Source: MGBC113645 sp036308445
Lineage (GTDB): Bacteria > Bacillota_I > Bacilli_A > Erysipelotrichales > Coprobacillaceae
NCBI GenBank assembly: GCA_036308445.1
Contig: JAXJVS010000101.1
Coordinates: 1-13,368 of the forward strand
Direction: 5' to 3'
DNA: 13,368 nt
Of this stretch, positions 1-8,500 are shown piece by piece. The translations under genes and the position numbers were made by a program. The notes beneath the pieces were generated by a model. It ran no database searches. It saw nothing but the letters and a program-made list of their open reading frames with translations, and was not told the DNA's origin. Numbering within the stretch: the first letter of the stretch is position 1; every line of letters begins with the position of its first letter.

Positions 1-144
1 ATATTGAATAGGATATTCGTTGGTATATTGAAAATAAATGATATTTTCTTTTTGTAAATGAAAAACATCGTTATATTGTTCTTCTTGTATCTTTATAATC
101 TTATATTCTGGTAATGCCTTTCTCAGCCCTTCTAACATTTGCAT
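1..144 (-). CDS. Partial GNAT-like N-acetyltransferase (N-terminus only)
   Basis: The minus strand is open from an ATG at 144 to the window edge, giving about 48 residues that begin MQMLEGLRKALPEYK. The segment LQKENIIYFQY followed by TNEYPI resembles the first helix region of many GNAT acetyltransferases (LQ..N..YF). The acetyl-CoA binding motif would lie beyond the window, so the family call is an inference from a short stretch. The gene overlaps the end of the YbaK-like gene by 13 bases and would be third in that operon. An AGGAG at 156-160 lies 11 bases upstream of the ATG. A second in-frame ATG at 138 is possible. An out-of-frame ATG at 148 gives only a very short peptide. Confidence 0.5.
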   Translation of the reverse strand, partial: MQMLEGLRKALPEYKIIKIQEEQYNDVFHLQKENIIYFQYTNEYPIQY

Positions 145-596
145 ACATCTATCCACTCCTTATAGTTAGAATATTCTTCTAATTCTTTTATATTCAATTG
201 AATTGCTGAATTAGAACTTCCACAAGCAGGATACACATATTCATACTGCTTTAAAGAATCATCTAGATACACATCTATACCATCATTAATACCAAAAGGA
301 CATACACCCCCAGCTCCATGTCCAATAATTGTTTCAATATCATTAAAAGGAATCATCTTTGCTTTTTTATGAAAAGTTTTCTTATACTTAGAATTATCTA
401 TCTTCATATTACCAGCTGTTACAATCAATATTGGTTGTTCTCCTACTAAGAAAGATAATGTTTTAGCAATTAATGCTTCTTCACAATTTAATGCTTTTGC
501 AGCTAATTCTACTGTTGCACTAGATACTTCAAATTCTAATATATCATTTTCTCTATGAAATTGTTTAAAATATTCTTTTACTTTTTCTATTGCCAT
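132..596 (-). CDS. YbaK/EbsC-family aminoacyl-tRNA deacylase-like protein
   Basis: This 154-residue protein belongs to the YbaK/ProX family of free-standing editing domains, which hydrolyse mischarged tRNAs such as Cys-tRNA(Pro) in the cytoplasm. Visible family motifs, numbered from the start at 596, are SSATVELAAKALN near 25-37, the AKTL lysine near 45 (the position of the conserved family lysine), GHGAGGVCPFGI near 92-103 and YPACGSSNSAIQL near 122-134. Length is normal for the family. An ATG at 611 would add five residues and overlap the HAD gene. The ATG at 596 is preferred because GAGGA lies 8 bases upstream and it starts one base after the HAD stop codon. The exact tRNA substrate cannot be told from sequence. 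It is the middle gene of the HAD-YbaK-GNAT operon. Confidence 0.88.
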   Translation of the reverse strand: MAIEKVKEYFKQFHRENDILEFEVSSATVELAAKALNCEEALIAKTLSFLVGEQPILIVTAGNMKIDNSKYKKTFHKKAKMIPFNDIETIIGHGAGGVCPFGINDGIDVYLDDSLKQYEYVYPACGSSNSAIQLNIKELEEYSNYKEWIDVCKC

Positions 597-597
597 A

Positions 598-1395
598 TTA
601 CCATTCCTCATTATTAAATATTACTTCTTTTATTTTTGATATTACACCTTGTTGTTGATTAGATAATGTTATATCATATGCTATTTCTTTAATTGGTTCT
701 ACTGCATTCGCCATAGCATATCCATATTTTACACTTTGTAATAATTCATAATCATTCATCTGATCACCAAATGCCATACATTCATCAGGTGAAATATCAT
801 AGATATGCTGTAAGAATTTTATTCCTATCCCTTTATTTATTGTTTTATTTTGAACATCCATCCAAGTATTACCAGCTGTAACAACTTTTACTCTTTCTGG
901 TAATAAATCCTTAACTTGTTCCAAATATTTATCTATTGTCTCATTATCATCATAAATCGCAATCTTTATAATATCATCATCTATCTCATTAAAAGAATTG
1001 ATAAAAGAATAATTGCAATAATATGTCTTTATTATATCTTTCTTATCAAAATCTTTCGATAAAGCATATGCACCTTTTTTTCCACATACAACCGTAAACA
1101 ACGAAAACTGATTTATAACATTTAGTATATCCTTAACATCTTGTTTATTAATCACATCACAATATAATTCAGTGGTTCCCGCTGCTATATAACTGCCATT
1201 TTCTGCAATAAAATACATATCTTCACTCATTGGTAAAAACTTTTGATACAGGCGATAATATTGATTACCACTAGCTATTACAAATTTTATTCCTTTATCT
1301 TTTAATCTAAAATATATATCTAGAAACTCTATGTCAAACTTCTTTTCATCATCTAAGAATGTACCATCCATATCTGTTGCAATCATCTTAATCAT
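598..1395 (-). CDS. Cof-type HAD-IIB sugar-phosphatase-like hydrolase
   Basis: This 265-residue protein is a cytoplasmic HAD-superfamily hydrolase of the Cof/YidA type, which typically dephosphorylates sugar phosphates or other small phosphometabolites. All four motifs are intact: motif I DMDGTFLDD with nucleophile Asp8 and acid/base Asp10, motif II ASGN with Ser42, motif III NKG with Lys188, and motif IV GDQMND with Asp211 and Asp215. The region between roughly 80 and 185 is the C2B cap that sets substrate choice. The start ATG at 1395 has GAGGTGA just upstream, and an extended -10 promoter lies about 20 bases further. It is the first gene of the operon and its stop lies one base before the YbaK-family ATG. 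The substrate is unknown. Confidence 0.92.
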   Translation of the reverse strand: MIKMIATDMDGTFLDDEKKFDIEFLDIYFRLKDKGIKFVIASGNQYYRLYQKFLPMSEDMYFIAENGSYIAAGTTELYCDVINKQDVKDILNVINQFSLFTVVCGKKGAYALSKDFDKKDIIKTYYCNYSFINSFNEIDDDIIKIAIYDDNETIDKYLEQVKDLLPERVKVVTAGNTWMDVQNKTINKGIGIKFLQHIYDISPDECMAFGDQMNDYELLQSVKYGYAMANAVEPIKEIAYDITLSNQQQGVISKIKEVIFNNEEW

Positions 1396-1415
1396 GCTAT
1401 CACCTCTTTGGCAGT

Positions 1416-1424
1416 ATTATAGCA
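1416..1424 (-). promoter_or_regulatory. Extended -10 promoter for the HAD-YbaK-GNAT operon
   Basis: On the minus strand the sequence reads TGCTATAAT, a perfect -10 hexamer with the TGn extension. The hexamer ends about 20 bases upstream of the HAD start. No good -35 is present at 16-18 bases, which fits an extended -10 promoter. It is divergent from the tgt promoter. Confidence 0.65.
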
Positions 1425-1558
1425 CAATCAAAATAAAAAAGAAGCTAAGATTAAATTGAAATCAAAATCTAAAAGAAAGTATAAATTACTAAATATATTG
1501 TATTTCATAAATATATAAAAACTATGAAAACAACTTATATTTTTATTTTTTATCTTTA

Positions 1559-1587
1559 TTGCACTAGATATATCTTTCATGTATAAT
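1559..1587 (+). promoter_or_regulatory. Sigma-A-type promoter of the queuosine operon
   Basis: TTGCAC at 1559-1564 and TATAAT at 1582-1587 are separated by exactly 17 bases, close to the vegetative consensus. The predicted start near 1594 leaves a leader of only about 20 bases with the ribosome binding site AGAGGTG, too short to hold a preQ1 riboswitch. Confidence 0.8.
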
Positions 1588-1613
1588 AGGTATGCTTAAA
1601 AAGAGGTGAAAAT

Positions 1614-2747
1614 ATGAGAGATTTTTGGTATGAATTAAAACATGTATGTAAACAGTCAGGAGCTAGATATGGTATTTTACACACTCCTCATGGAGATGTA
1701 GAAACACCAATGTTTATGCCTGTTGGTACTCTTGCGACTGTTAAGGGAATTTCTCCTGAACAGTTAAAAGAAATGAATAGTCAAGTTATTCTTGCGAATA
1801 CTTATCATTTATGGTTAAGACCTGGTGAAGATGTTGTAAAACAAGCTGGAGGATTACATAAGTTTATGAACTATGATGGTCCTATGTTAACTGATAGTGG
1901 TGGATTCCAAGTTTTTTCTTTAGGAAAGACTAGAAAGATTGAGGAAGAAGGTGTTACTTTCAAAAGTATTGTTGATGGTAAAAAGTTATTCTTATCACCA
2001 GAAAAAGCTATTCAGATTCAAAATGATTTAGGAGCAGATATGATTATGTCTTTTGATGAATGTCCTCCTTATCCTGCAACATATGAATATATGAAAAACA
2101 GTGTCGAAAGAACAATACGTTGGGCAAAACGTGGTAAAGAAGCTCATAAAAATGATAAACAAGCTTTATTTGGTATTGTTCAAGGTGGTGAATATCCAGA
2201 TTTAAGAGAAATGTGTGCTAAAGAATTAGTGAAATTGGATTTCCCTGGTTATTCTATCGGTGGTACTAGTGTAGGTGAACCTAAAGATGTTATGTATAAG
2301 ATGATTGATGATGCTGTTCAATGGCTACCTGAAGATAAACCTAGATACTTAATGGGAGTTGGTAATCCTATTGATTTAATTGAAGCTGCAATTAGAGGTA
2401 TTGATATGTATGATTGTGTTTTACCTACCAGAGTTGCTAGACATGGAGCTTTAATGACTCATCAAGGACGTATGAATATTAATAATGAAAAGTATAAATA
2501 TGATTTTACTCCTATTGATGATAAATGTAATTGTTATACTTGTAGAAATTATACAAGAGCTTACTTAAGACATTTACATAAATGTGATGAAATATTTGGA
2601 AAGAGTTTACTTTCTATCCATAATGTTGCATTCTTATTAAAATTATCTGAAGATATAAGAACTGCAATTAAAGAAGATCGTCTTTTAGATTTTAAAGAAG
2701 AATTCTTAAATGAATATGGTAGAGATGTATATAAGAGGGCATTCTAA
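1614..2747 (+). CDS. tgt: tRNA-guanine transglycosylase (queuosine pathway)
   Basis: Tgt exchanges guanine 34 in the anticodon of GUN tRNAs (Asp, Asn, His, Tyr) for preQ1, the committing step of bacterial queuosine insertion. At 377 residues it has family length. Visible active-site parts are the general base Asp94 in TDSGGF, Asp148 in SFDEC, Gln190-Gly191 in VQGG, the substrate loop GGTSVGE at 216-222 and the nucleophile Asp267 in YDCVLPTR. Zinc ligands Cys305, Cys307, Cys310 and His336 are intact. The loop keeps the Val (220) associated with preQ1-type bacterial enzymes but has Thr218 where Leu is the textbook residue. ATG at 1614 follows AGAGGTG at good spacing. The stop TAA shares its last A with the queA ATG, so the two are translationally coupled. 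Confidence 0.97.
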   Translation: MRDFWYELKHVCKQSGARYGILHTPHGDVETPMFMPVGTLATVKGISPEQLKEMNSQVILANTYHLWLRPGEDVVKQAGGLHKFMNYDGPMLTDSGGFQVFSLGKTRKIEEEGVTFKSIVDGKKLFLSPEKAIQIQNDLGADMIMSFDECPPYPATYEYMKNSVERTIRWAKRGKEAHKNDKQALFGIVQGGEYPDLREMCAKELVKLDFPGYSIGGTSVGEPKDVMYKMIDDAVQWLPEDKPRYLMGVGNPIDLIEAAIRGIDMYDCVLPTRVARHGALMTHQGRMNINNEKYKYDFTPIDDKCNCYTCRNYTRAYLRHLHKCDEIFGKSLLSIHNVAFLLKLSEDIRTAIKEDRLLDFKEEFLNEYGRDVYKRAF

Positions 2748-3772
2748 TGAAAGTAAGTGATTTTGATTTTGAATTACCAGAAGAATTAATTGCACAAACA
2801 CCATTACAAAAAAGAGATACTTCTCGTTTTATGGTATTAAATAGAGAAAAACACACAATTGAAGATAAACATTTCTATGATATTTTAGATTATCTAAATC
2901 CTGGTGATATTTTAGTAAGAAATAATACTAAAGTTATTCCTGCTAGATTATTTGGGATTAAAGAAGAAACTAATGGTCATGTGGAAGTTTTATTATTGAA
3001 AGATAAAGGTAATGATATATGGGAATGTTTAGTTGGTAATGCTAAGATTGTTAAGTTGGATACTGTTATTACTTTTGGTGATGGTTCTTTAAAAGCTAAA
3101 TGTGTTGAAATTAAAGATGAAGGTATTCGTTTATTTAAAATGATTTATGAAGGTATTTTCTTTGAAGTTCTTGATAAACTTGGTATTATGCCTTTACCTC
3201 CATATATTAAAGAAAAATTAGAAGATAAAGACAGATATCAGACAGTATATGCTAAAATAGAGGGAAGTGCTGCAGCCCCTACTGCTGGATTACACTTTAC
3301 TGATGAAATAAATCAAAAGATTAAAGATATGGGTGTAGAAATCTTAGATGTCACTTTACATGTAGGATTAGGAACTTTTAGACCTGTAAAAGTTGATGAT
3401 ATTAATGATCATCATATGCATAGTGAGTTCTATATGATTAGTGAAACAGTTGCTGACAAGTTAAATGAAGCTAAGAAACAAGGTAGAAGAATTATTAGTG
3501 TTGGTACAACTTCTACAAGAACATTAGAAGCTAACTATAAGAAATATGGTATGTTTAAAGCAACAAATGAAAATACTGATATTTTTATTTATCCAGGATA
3601 TAAATTTGAAGCTATTGACGCTTTAATTACGAATTTCCATCTTCCTAAATCAACTTTATTAATGTTAATTAGTGCTTTTGCAACTAAGGAATTTGTATTT
3701 GAAGCTTATCATCATGCAGTTGAAGAAAAATACCGTTTCTTCTCTTTTGGTGATAGTATGATGATTATTTAA
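2747..3772 (+). CDS. queA: S-adenosylmethionine:tRNA ribosyltransferase-isomerase QueA
   Basis: QueA transfers and isomerises the ribosyl part of S-adenosylmethionine onto preQ1 already in tRNA, producing epoxyqueuosine. The 341-residue product has the family length and the diagnostic blocks: the N-terminal FDFELPEELIAQTP (residues 6-19), GSAAAPTAGLHFT (173-185), LHVGLGTF (204-211), TNFHLPKSTL (295-304) and the C-terminal FSFGDSMMI (332-340). It overlaps the tgt stop by one base (TAATG), with AAGAGGG upstream inside tgt. Its own stop overlaps the queH start in the same way. Nothing in the sequence looks broken. Confidence 0.97.
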   Translation: MKVSDFDFELPEELIAQTPLQKRDTSRFMVLNREKHTIEDKHFYDILDYLNPGDILVRNNTKVIPARLFGIKEETNGHVEVLLLKDKGNDIWECLVGNAKIVKLDTVITFGDGSLKAKCVEIKDEGIRLFKMIYEGIFFEVLDKLGIMPLPPYIKEKLEDKDRYQTVYAKIEGSAAAPTAGLHFTDEINQKIKDMGVEILDVTLHVGLGTFRPVKVDDINDHHMHSEFYMISETVADKLNEAKKQGRRIISVGTTSTRTLEANYKKYGMFKATNENTDIFIYPGYKFEAIDALITNFHLPKSTLLMLISAFATKEFVFEAYHHAVEEKYRFFSFGDSMMII

Positions 3773-4413
3773 TGAAAATTAATTATGATTTAAAGTTGAA
3801 GGAAGAATTAGAAAAGATAGGTAATACAAGACCTAAGCTTTTATTACATGTTTGTTGTGGTCCATGTAGCAGTAATGTCATCAAAGAATTATGTGAATAT
3901 TTTGATATGACTTTATATTATTCTAATTCTAATATTTATCCTAATGAAGAATATATAAGAAGAAGAGATGAATTAATATCTTTTATAGAAAGATTTAATC
4001 ATGATCATCATCAGAATATTCAAGTCATAGAAGATAAATATAATCATGAAGAATGGTTATCTAATGAATATCCATTAAAGGATTTACCTGAAGGAAGTAT
4101 AAGATGTAGACTATGTTATAGTATGCGTATGAGAAGAGCTTATGACTATGCTTATATTCATCATTTTGATTATTGGACAACTGTACTTAGTGTATCTCCA
4201 CACAAGAACAGTCAATGGATTAATGAAATAGGTCAACAATGGCAAAAGAATCATTTAAAATTCTTATATGCAGACTTTAAGAAGAACAATGGATATTTAA
4301 AATCTACTCAAATGACTAAAGAATACGACATGTATAGACAAAACTATTGTGGTTGTGAATTTAGTTATAGAGAAATGTTAGAAAGAGAAGAAAAAAGAGC
4401 GGAAATGAAATAA
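3772..4413 (+). CDS. queH: Epoxyqueuosine reductase QueH (DUF208)
   Basis: QueH removes the epoxide oxygen from epoxyqueuosine-tRNA to give queuosine. It is the non-orthologous replacement of the cobalamin-dependent QueG. The 213-residue protein carries the family cysteines: HVCCGPCSS (Cys28, Cys29, Cys32), RCRLCYSMRM (Cys112, Cys115) and YCGC (Cys193, Cys195), and TVLSVSPHK at 137-145. In characterised QueH, conserved cysteines hold an iron-sulfur cluster and an additional metal. The start shares one base with the queA stop and lacks a strong ribosome binding site of its own, so translation probably depends on coupling. It is the last gene of the operon and a terminator overlaps its final codons. 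Confidence 0.95.
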   Translation: MKINYDLKLKEELEKIGNTRPKLLLHVCCGPCSSNVIKELCEYFDMTLYYSNSNIYPNEEYIRRRDELISFIERFNHDHHQNIQVIEDKYNHEEWLSNEYPLKDLPEGSIRCRLCYSMRMRRAYDYAYIHHFDYWTTVLSVSPHKNSQWINEIGQQWQKNHLKFLYADFKKNNGYLKSTQMTKEYDMYRQNYCGCEFSYREMLEREEKRAEMK

Positions 4414-4427
4414 TTTCTGCTTTTTTT
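4398..4427 (+). terminator. Intrinsic terminator after queH, probably bidirectional
   Basis: A 9-bp stem, AGCGGAAAT with ATTTCTGCT (one G-U pair), has a 6-base loop and runs into seven T residues (4421-4427). The stem begins inside the last codons of queH. On the other strand the same hairpin is followed by a run of six T after CTC, so it could also have stopped transcription of the minus-strand gene remnant next to it. Confidence 0.85.
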
Positions 4428-5121
4428 AATCTTTAGTTTCTTTTAATAAAAAATCAATATTTATATGTTTAATACCTTCTTGACTAAAATCAAACTCATC
4501 TAAAGACACACCATATTTAGGAAAATTATCTTTAACTAAAGAGTAAACTCCAAATTCTCTTTCTATTGCTTCTGTACTTGCAAGTAAGTAAGATACTTGA
4601 ATATATATTTTCTCCCTCTTTAGTCTTTCCTACTCATACCTTATATCCTCCTCTCAATAATTCTATATATACAATATTTACTAATAATAACTTTATATCT
4701 TTGATGTTGTTTCTATATATAGTTTCTTTAATACTGTGATCAGCAATATAATACTTCACATTTACAGCCAAAACTTTTTCCCTTCGATATCTAAACGTTT
4801 AACTCTACTCAATTATATAAATCTTGAAGCTATAGATGAGAGGCAGTTTCATCATATCGTAATTGACCTAAATAAGGCATCCCACCTAAAATCAGATCCT
4901 TTTTAAATCCCTCACTTACTGTATGATCAGGATAAATAAGTTTATATTGCTTATGAATTTCTGAAAAGAGAACAGATAAATTACAAACTCCACATATCTT
5001 CCTGCCAAATATGTAGAAAGTTCTCCGGATCAAAATTTAGCATTAGAACCAGTAATATAAATATCAAAATCTCATTCTACTCTAAAACAATTTATACATT
5101 TTTCCCATTCCTTAACCATCA
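4426..5121 (-). pseudogene. Decayed AAA ATPase with DUF4143 domain
   Basis: Reading the minus strand across all three frames recovers pieces of one protein in the right order. They are a WEK segment near 5110; FDIYITGSNAK then SGELSTYLAGRYVE (sensor region of the ATPase); YPDHTVSEGF and GGMPYLGQLRYDE; RLDIEGKK; KYYIADHSIKETIY (DUF4143 signature area); NIVYIELL; IYIQVSYLLAS; and a C-terminal FDFSQEGIKHINIDFLL ending at TAA 4426-4428. Damage includes TGA at 5072-5074 and 5030-5032, TAG at 4830-4832, a frameshift near 4965, a deletion of perhaps 80 residues near 4810, further frameshifts near 4770 and 4630, and a small deletion near 4630. No Walker A segment is visible, so the N-terminus is lost. 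The family is recognised from memory of DUF4143 ATPases, which are common and often repeated in gut Firmicutes. It cannot make a functional protein. An open stretch at 4830-5033 is only one fragment of it. Confidence 0.85.
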
Positions 5122-5449
5122 AAAACTCTGTCTTTTATTTTATACTTTTTTCTTATTTAAGAATAATATTGCTAATAAGCTTATTAAACCTTAAAAGTAC
5201 CTATAAATATTGAAAAAATAATATAAATAGATATTGTGTTTCAATTTTCTCCTATAACATCCATTTTAACAATACTATGTATATCTTTCTCTTTGTAAAA
5301 TATACAAAATGCATTAATCATATTATTTTAATTTCTTCAATAATTAGACAAAAGGCATGAAATTGTAGATTGATGATAGTTATTAATTTAGCTAAAATAC
5401 TATTATATGACATAATGCCGAAAAGCTAAAATTAATAATTCTTATTTAT

Positions 5450-5463
5450 TTGACTATAGTCAA
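5450..5463. promoter_or_regulatory. Perfect 14-bp palindrome, candidate operator
   Basis: TTGACTATAGTCAA is a perfect inverted repeat 75 bases upstream of the ABC gene. It contains a TTGACT that could be a -35 element, but no good -10 lies at normal spacing (the nearest perfect TATAAT is 25 bases away). Its size and symmetry resemble sites of MarR-type dimeric regulators. That is inference, and no MarR gene is in the window. Confidence 0.5.
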
Positions 5464-5479
5464 TATAAAGTTAATCTTT

Positions 5480-5496
5480 CTATAATATTATTATAG
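5480..5496. promoter_or_regulatory. Perfect 17-bp palindrome overlapping a -10 box
   Basis: CTATAATATTATTATAG is an exact inverted repeat with an 8-bp arm around a central T. The left arm contains TATAAT (5481-5486), the best -10 candidate for the ABC gene, although no clear -35 lies 16-18 bases before it. AT-rich sequence makes such palindromes easier to get by chance. Confidence 0.4.
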
Positions 5497-5537
5497 TGTC
5501 ATAAAGTTTATTTACTAAATGAAAGGATGGAATAAAA

Positions 5538-8500
5538 ATGTTACAAATTCGTGAAATATCTAAACAATATAAAACAGATACTTTAGTACAACAAGCTTTA
5601 GATAAAGTATCATTAAATTTAAGAGATAATGAATTTGTTGCGATATTGGGACCTAGTGGTTCTGGGAAAACAACTCTTTTAAATATTATTGGTGGATTAG
5701 ATCGTTATGATAGTGGTGATTTAATTATTAATGGTATTTCTACTAAGAATTATAGTGAACGTGATTGGGATTCTTATCGTAATCATACTATAGGATTTGT
5801 TTTTCAAAGTTATAACTTAATACCACATCAAACTATATTATCAAATGTAGAATTAGCATTAACCATTTCAGGAGTATCTAGTAAAGAAAGAAAACAAAAA
5901 GCTATTGCTGCTTTAGAAAAAGTTGGTTTAGGTGATCATATTCATAAAAGACCTAATCAATTATCTGGTGGTCAAATGCAGCGTGTAGCGATTGCAAGAG
6001 CTTTAGTTAATGATCCTGATATTTTATTAGCAGATGAACCTACTGGAGCACTTGATACAAAAACAAGTGTCCAAGTTATGGATTTATTAAAAGAAGTTGC
6101 AAAAGATAGATTAGTTGTTATGGTTACACATAACCCTGAACTTGCTGAAGAATACGCCACTAGAATCGTAAAGCTTAGAGATGGTCAAATTATTGATGAT
6201 AGTGATCCATTTACTGTAAAGGAAACAAAAGAAAAACCTGTTCATAAGAATATGGGTAAATCTTCTATGTCAATGTTTACTGCTTTTTCTTTAAGTTTTA
6301 ATAATTTACTTACTAAAAAGGGAAGAACTATATTAACTGCATTCGCTGGTTCTATTGGAATTATTGGTATTGCATTAATTTTATCTTTATCCAATGGGTT
6401 CCAAAATTATATTGATAAAATACAAGAAGATACTTTAACTTCTTATCCATTATCAATTACTAGTGAAACTGCTGATGCAACTAGTGCTTTATTATCAATG
6501 GTTGCTGATGATAGTGGTGAAAACAATGATAGTCATATTGTAGAAGAAAAACAATTGATTACTTCTATGTTTTCTTCTATTGGAAAGAATGATTTAACAA
6601 CTTTTAAAGAATATTTAGAGAAAAATAAAAATGAAGTTAATGAAATGGTTTCATTAGTCGACTATACTTATAGTGTCAGTCCTCAAATATATACTAAAAA
6701 TAATAAAAATGAAATTACACAAGTTAATCCAAATAAACTTTTAACTACAATTAGTGGAATGAATACAACTTTAATGGCTCAGTCAGCTTCATCTATATTC
6801 AATGAAATGATTGATGATCAAAAAACATTAGAATCACAATATGATGTATTAGCTGGAAGATGGCCTAATGAGTATAATGAAATGATTTTAGTACTTAATA
6901 ATCCTAACAGTATTAATGATATGTTAGTCTATAGTTTAGGATTAAGAGATAATGAAGAATTACAAGATATGCTTTATAAAATCATGAATGATGAAAAAGT
7001 AGAGAATACTAATAATCCTATGACTTTCACATATGATGATTTTTTAAACTTAGAATACAAGTTAATTGATTCAACTGATACTTATAAATACAACTCAAAA
7101 TATAATGTATACGAAAGTATGACAGATGATGCTGATTATATGAAAAAAGTATATGATAATGCTATTGATTTAAAGATTGTAGGTATTGTATGTGCTAAAG
7201 ATGGTTCAACCTCTATGACTTTAACTCCTGGTGTCGCATATACACAAGAATTGACTGAATATGTCATTAATAAAGCAAGTGAATCAGAAATTGTAAAAAA
7301 ACAATTAAAAAATAAAGATATTAATGTTTTTAGTAATAAGCGTTTTGATGAAGAATCAGATAATTCTGGATTAGATTTCCAGGATATGATATCTATTGAT
7401 AAAGATATGTTAGCTTCTGCATTTGGTACAAATATTAGCCAACAAGATATTGCTAATATGACACAAGGATATATGGGTGAGATTTCTAATGCTATTAGTG
7501 CAGATACCAGTGATGCTCAAGAGTTATTTAGTAATACTTTAAAGTCTATGTCTATTGAATTATTAAATAATTATATTGAAGAAAATAAAAATGAATTAGG
7601 TATTGCAACTATTAAATTGAGTGATGTTGAAAATATTGTTAATAATTATTTAGAAACTGATCATGCTCAAGTATTGTTGAATGATTTAGGAAAACAATAT
7701 TCTATGCCAGCTGATACTTTTAAAACAATGTATAAGCAATTATTAAATGGTATTGTACAAAGTTATGTTTCTATGATGGGTAGTGCTAATCATATGACTT
7801 CTATCGATTCCATCAAAGATTCTATCAACAAAGCTGTACAAGAAGGAACAATTCCTAATGAACTAGGTACAGTTATTATAGATTTTATAGATAATAATAC
7901 TGAAAATATAGATATTTCAGTTATGATTAATGCTTATTTAGAAACTGATAGTGGTAAAGCTTTATTAGCTCAATTAGAACAACAATATAATCTTCCTACT
8001 GACTCTTTGAAAACAACTTTACAAAATATTATAAAAAATACGAATTCTTCAGAAAATACTGATAATACTTCTGCAATTATTACTAATGATGTTGTTGAAC
8101 CATTTGTGACTCAAATAGTAACTTCTGATGCTATGGAAGAAGGGATTAACCAAATTGCTGTTTCTATGTCAGAAGCAATAATGCAGAAAACAATATTATC
8201 TAAAGTTGGTGAATTAACTGGTAAGCTTATGCAAACAATGGCAGAATCTATGAATGTAGATGCTTCTAAGATTGCTGGAGCGTTTAAGTTTGATTTGAGT
8301 GAAGATGAATTAAAACGTTTAATGGAAACTATGACTACAACAAGTGTAGAAAATAATGCTAGTACTAACTTATTATCTTTAGGATATCAGGATATTAATG
8401 AACCTACTTCTATCTCATTCTATTTCAAAGATTTTGAATCTAAAGAATTATTTATTGATTTTTTAGATAAGTATAATGATAAGATGGAATCGATTGATGA

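Larger units (their letters stand above)
5122..5537. other. AT-rich non-coding stretch between the pseudogene and the ABC gene
   Basis: About 415 bases with no open frame that looks like a protein on either strand and no tRNA, CRISPR or riboswitch-like structure that I can see. The part nearest the pseudogene may once have coded its missing N-terminus, but I could not find the Walker A region in it. The last 90 bases hold two perfect palindromes and the ribosome binding site AAAGGATGG for the ABC protein. Confidence 0.6.

Noticed and set aside
597..611. Upstream ATG at 611 as start of the YbaK-like gene
   Set aside because: It would overlap the HAD gene and lacks a well-placed ribosome binding site, while the ATG at 596 has GAGGA 8 bases upstream and the family homology begins after it.
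1456..1485. Second plus-strand promoter (TTGAAA, 18 bases, TATAAA)
   Set aside because: Such matches are expected by chance in this AT-rich DNA, and a much better promoter lies closer to tgt.
1503..1530. TTTCATA/TATGAAA inverted repeat upstream of tgt
   Set aside because: A 7-bp AT-rich stem with a 13-base loop and no T tract or link to a gene start; likely chance.
1430..1613. preQ1 riboswitch or T-box ahead of tgt
   Set aside because: The best promoter starts transcription near 1594, leaving only a short leader, and no pseudoknot-like or T-box sequence is visible further upstream.
4830..5033. Open frame of 67 codons on the minus strand
   Set aside because: Its C-terminal part (GGMPYLGQLRYDE) is a fragment of the decayed DUF4143 ATPase; family sequence continues in other frames on both sides, so it is not a separate gene.
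5972..6160. 62-codon open frame on the minus strand
   Set aside because: It lies opposite the conserved ATPase motifs of the ABC protein and has no family features or ribosome binding site of note.
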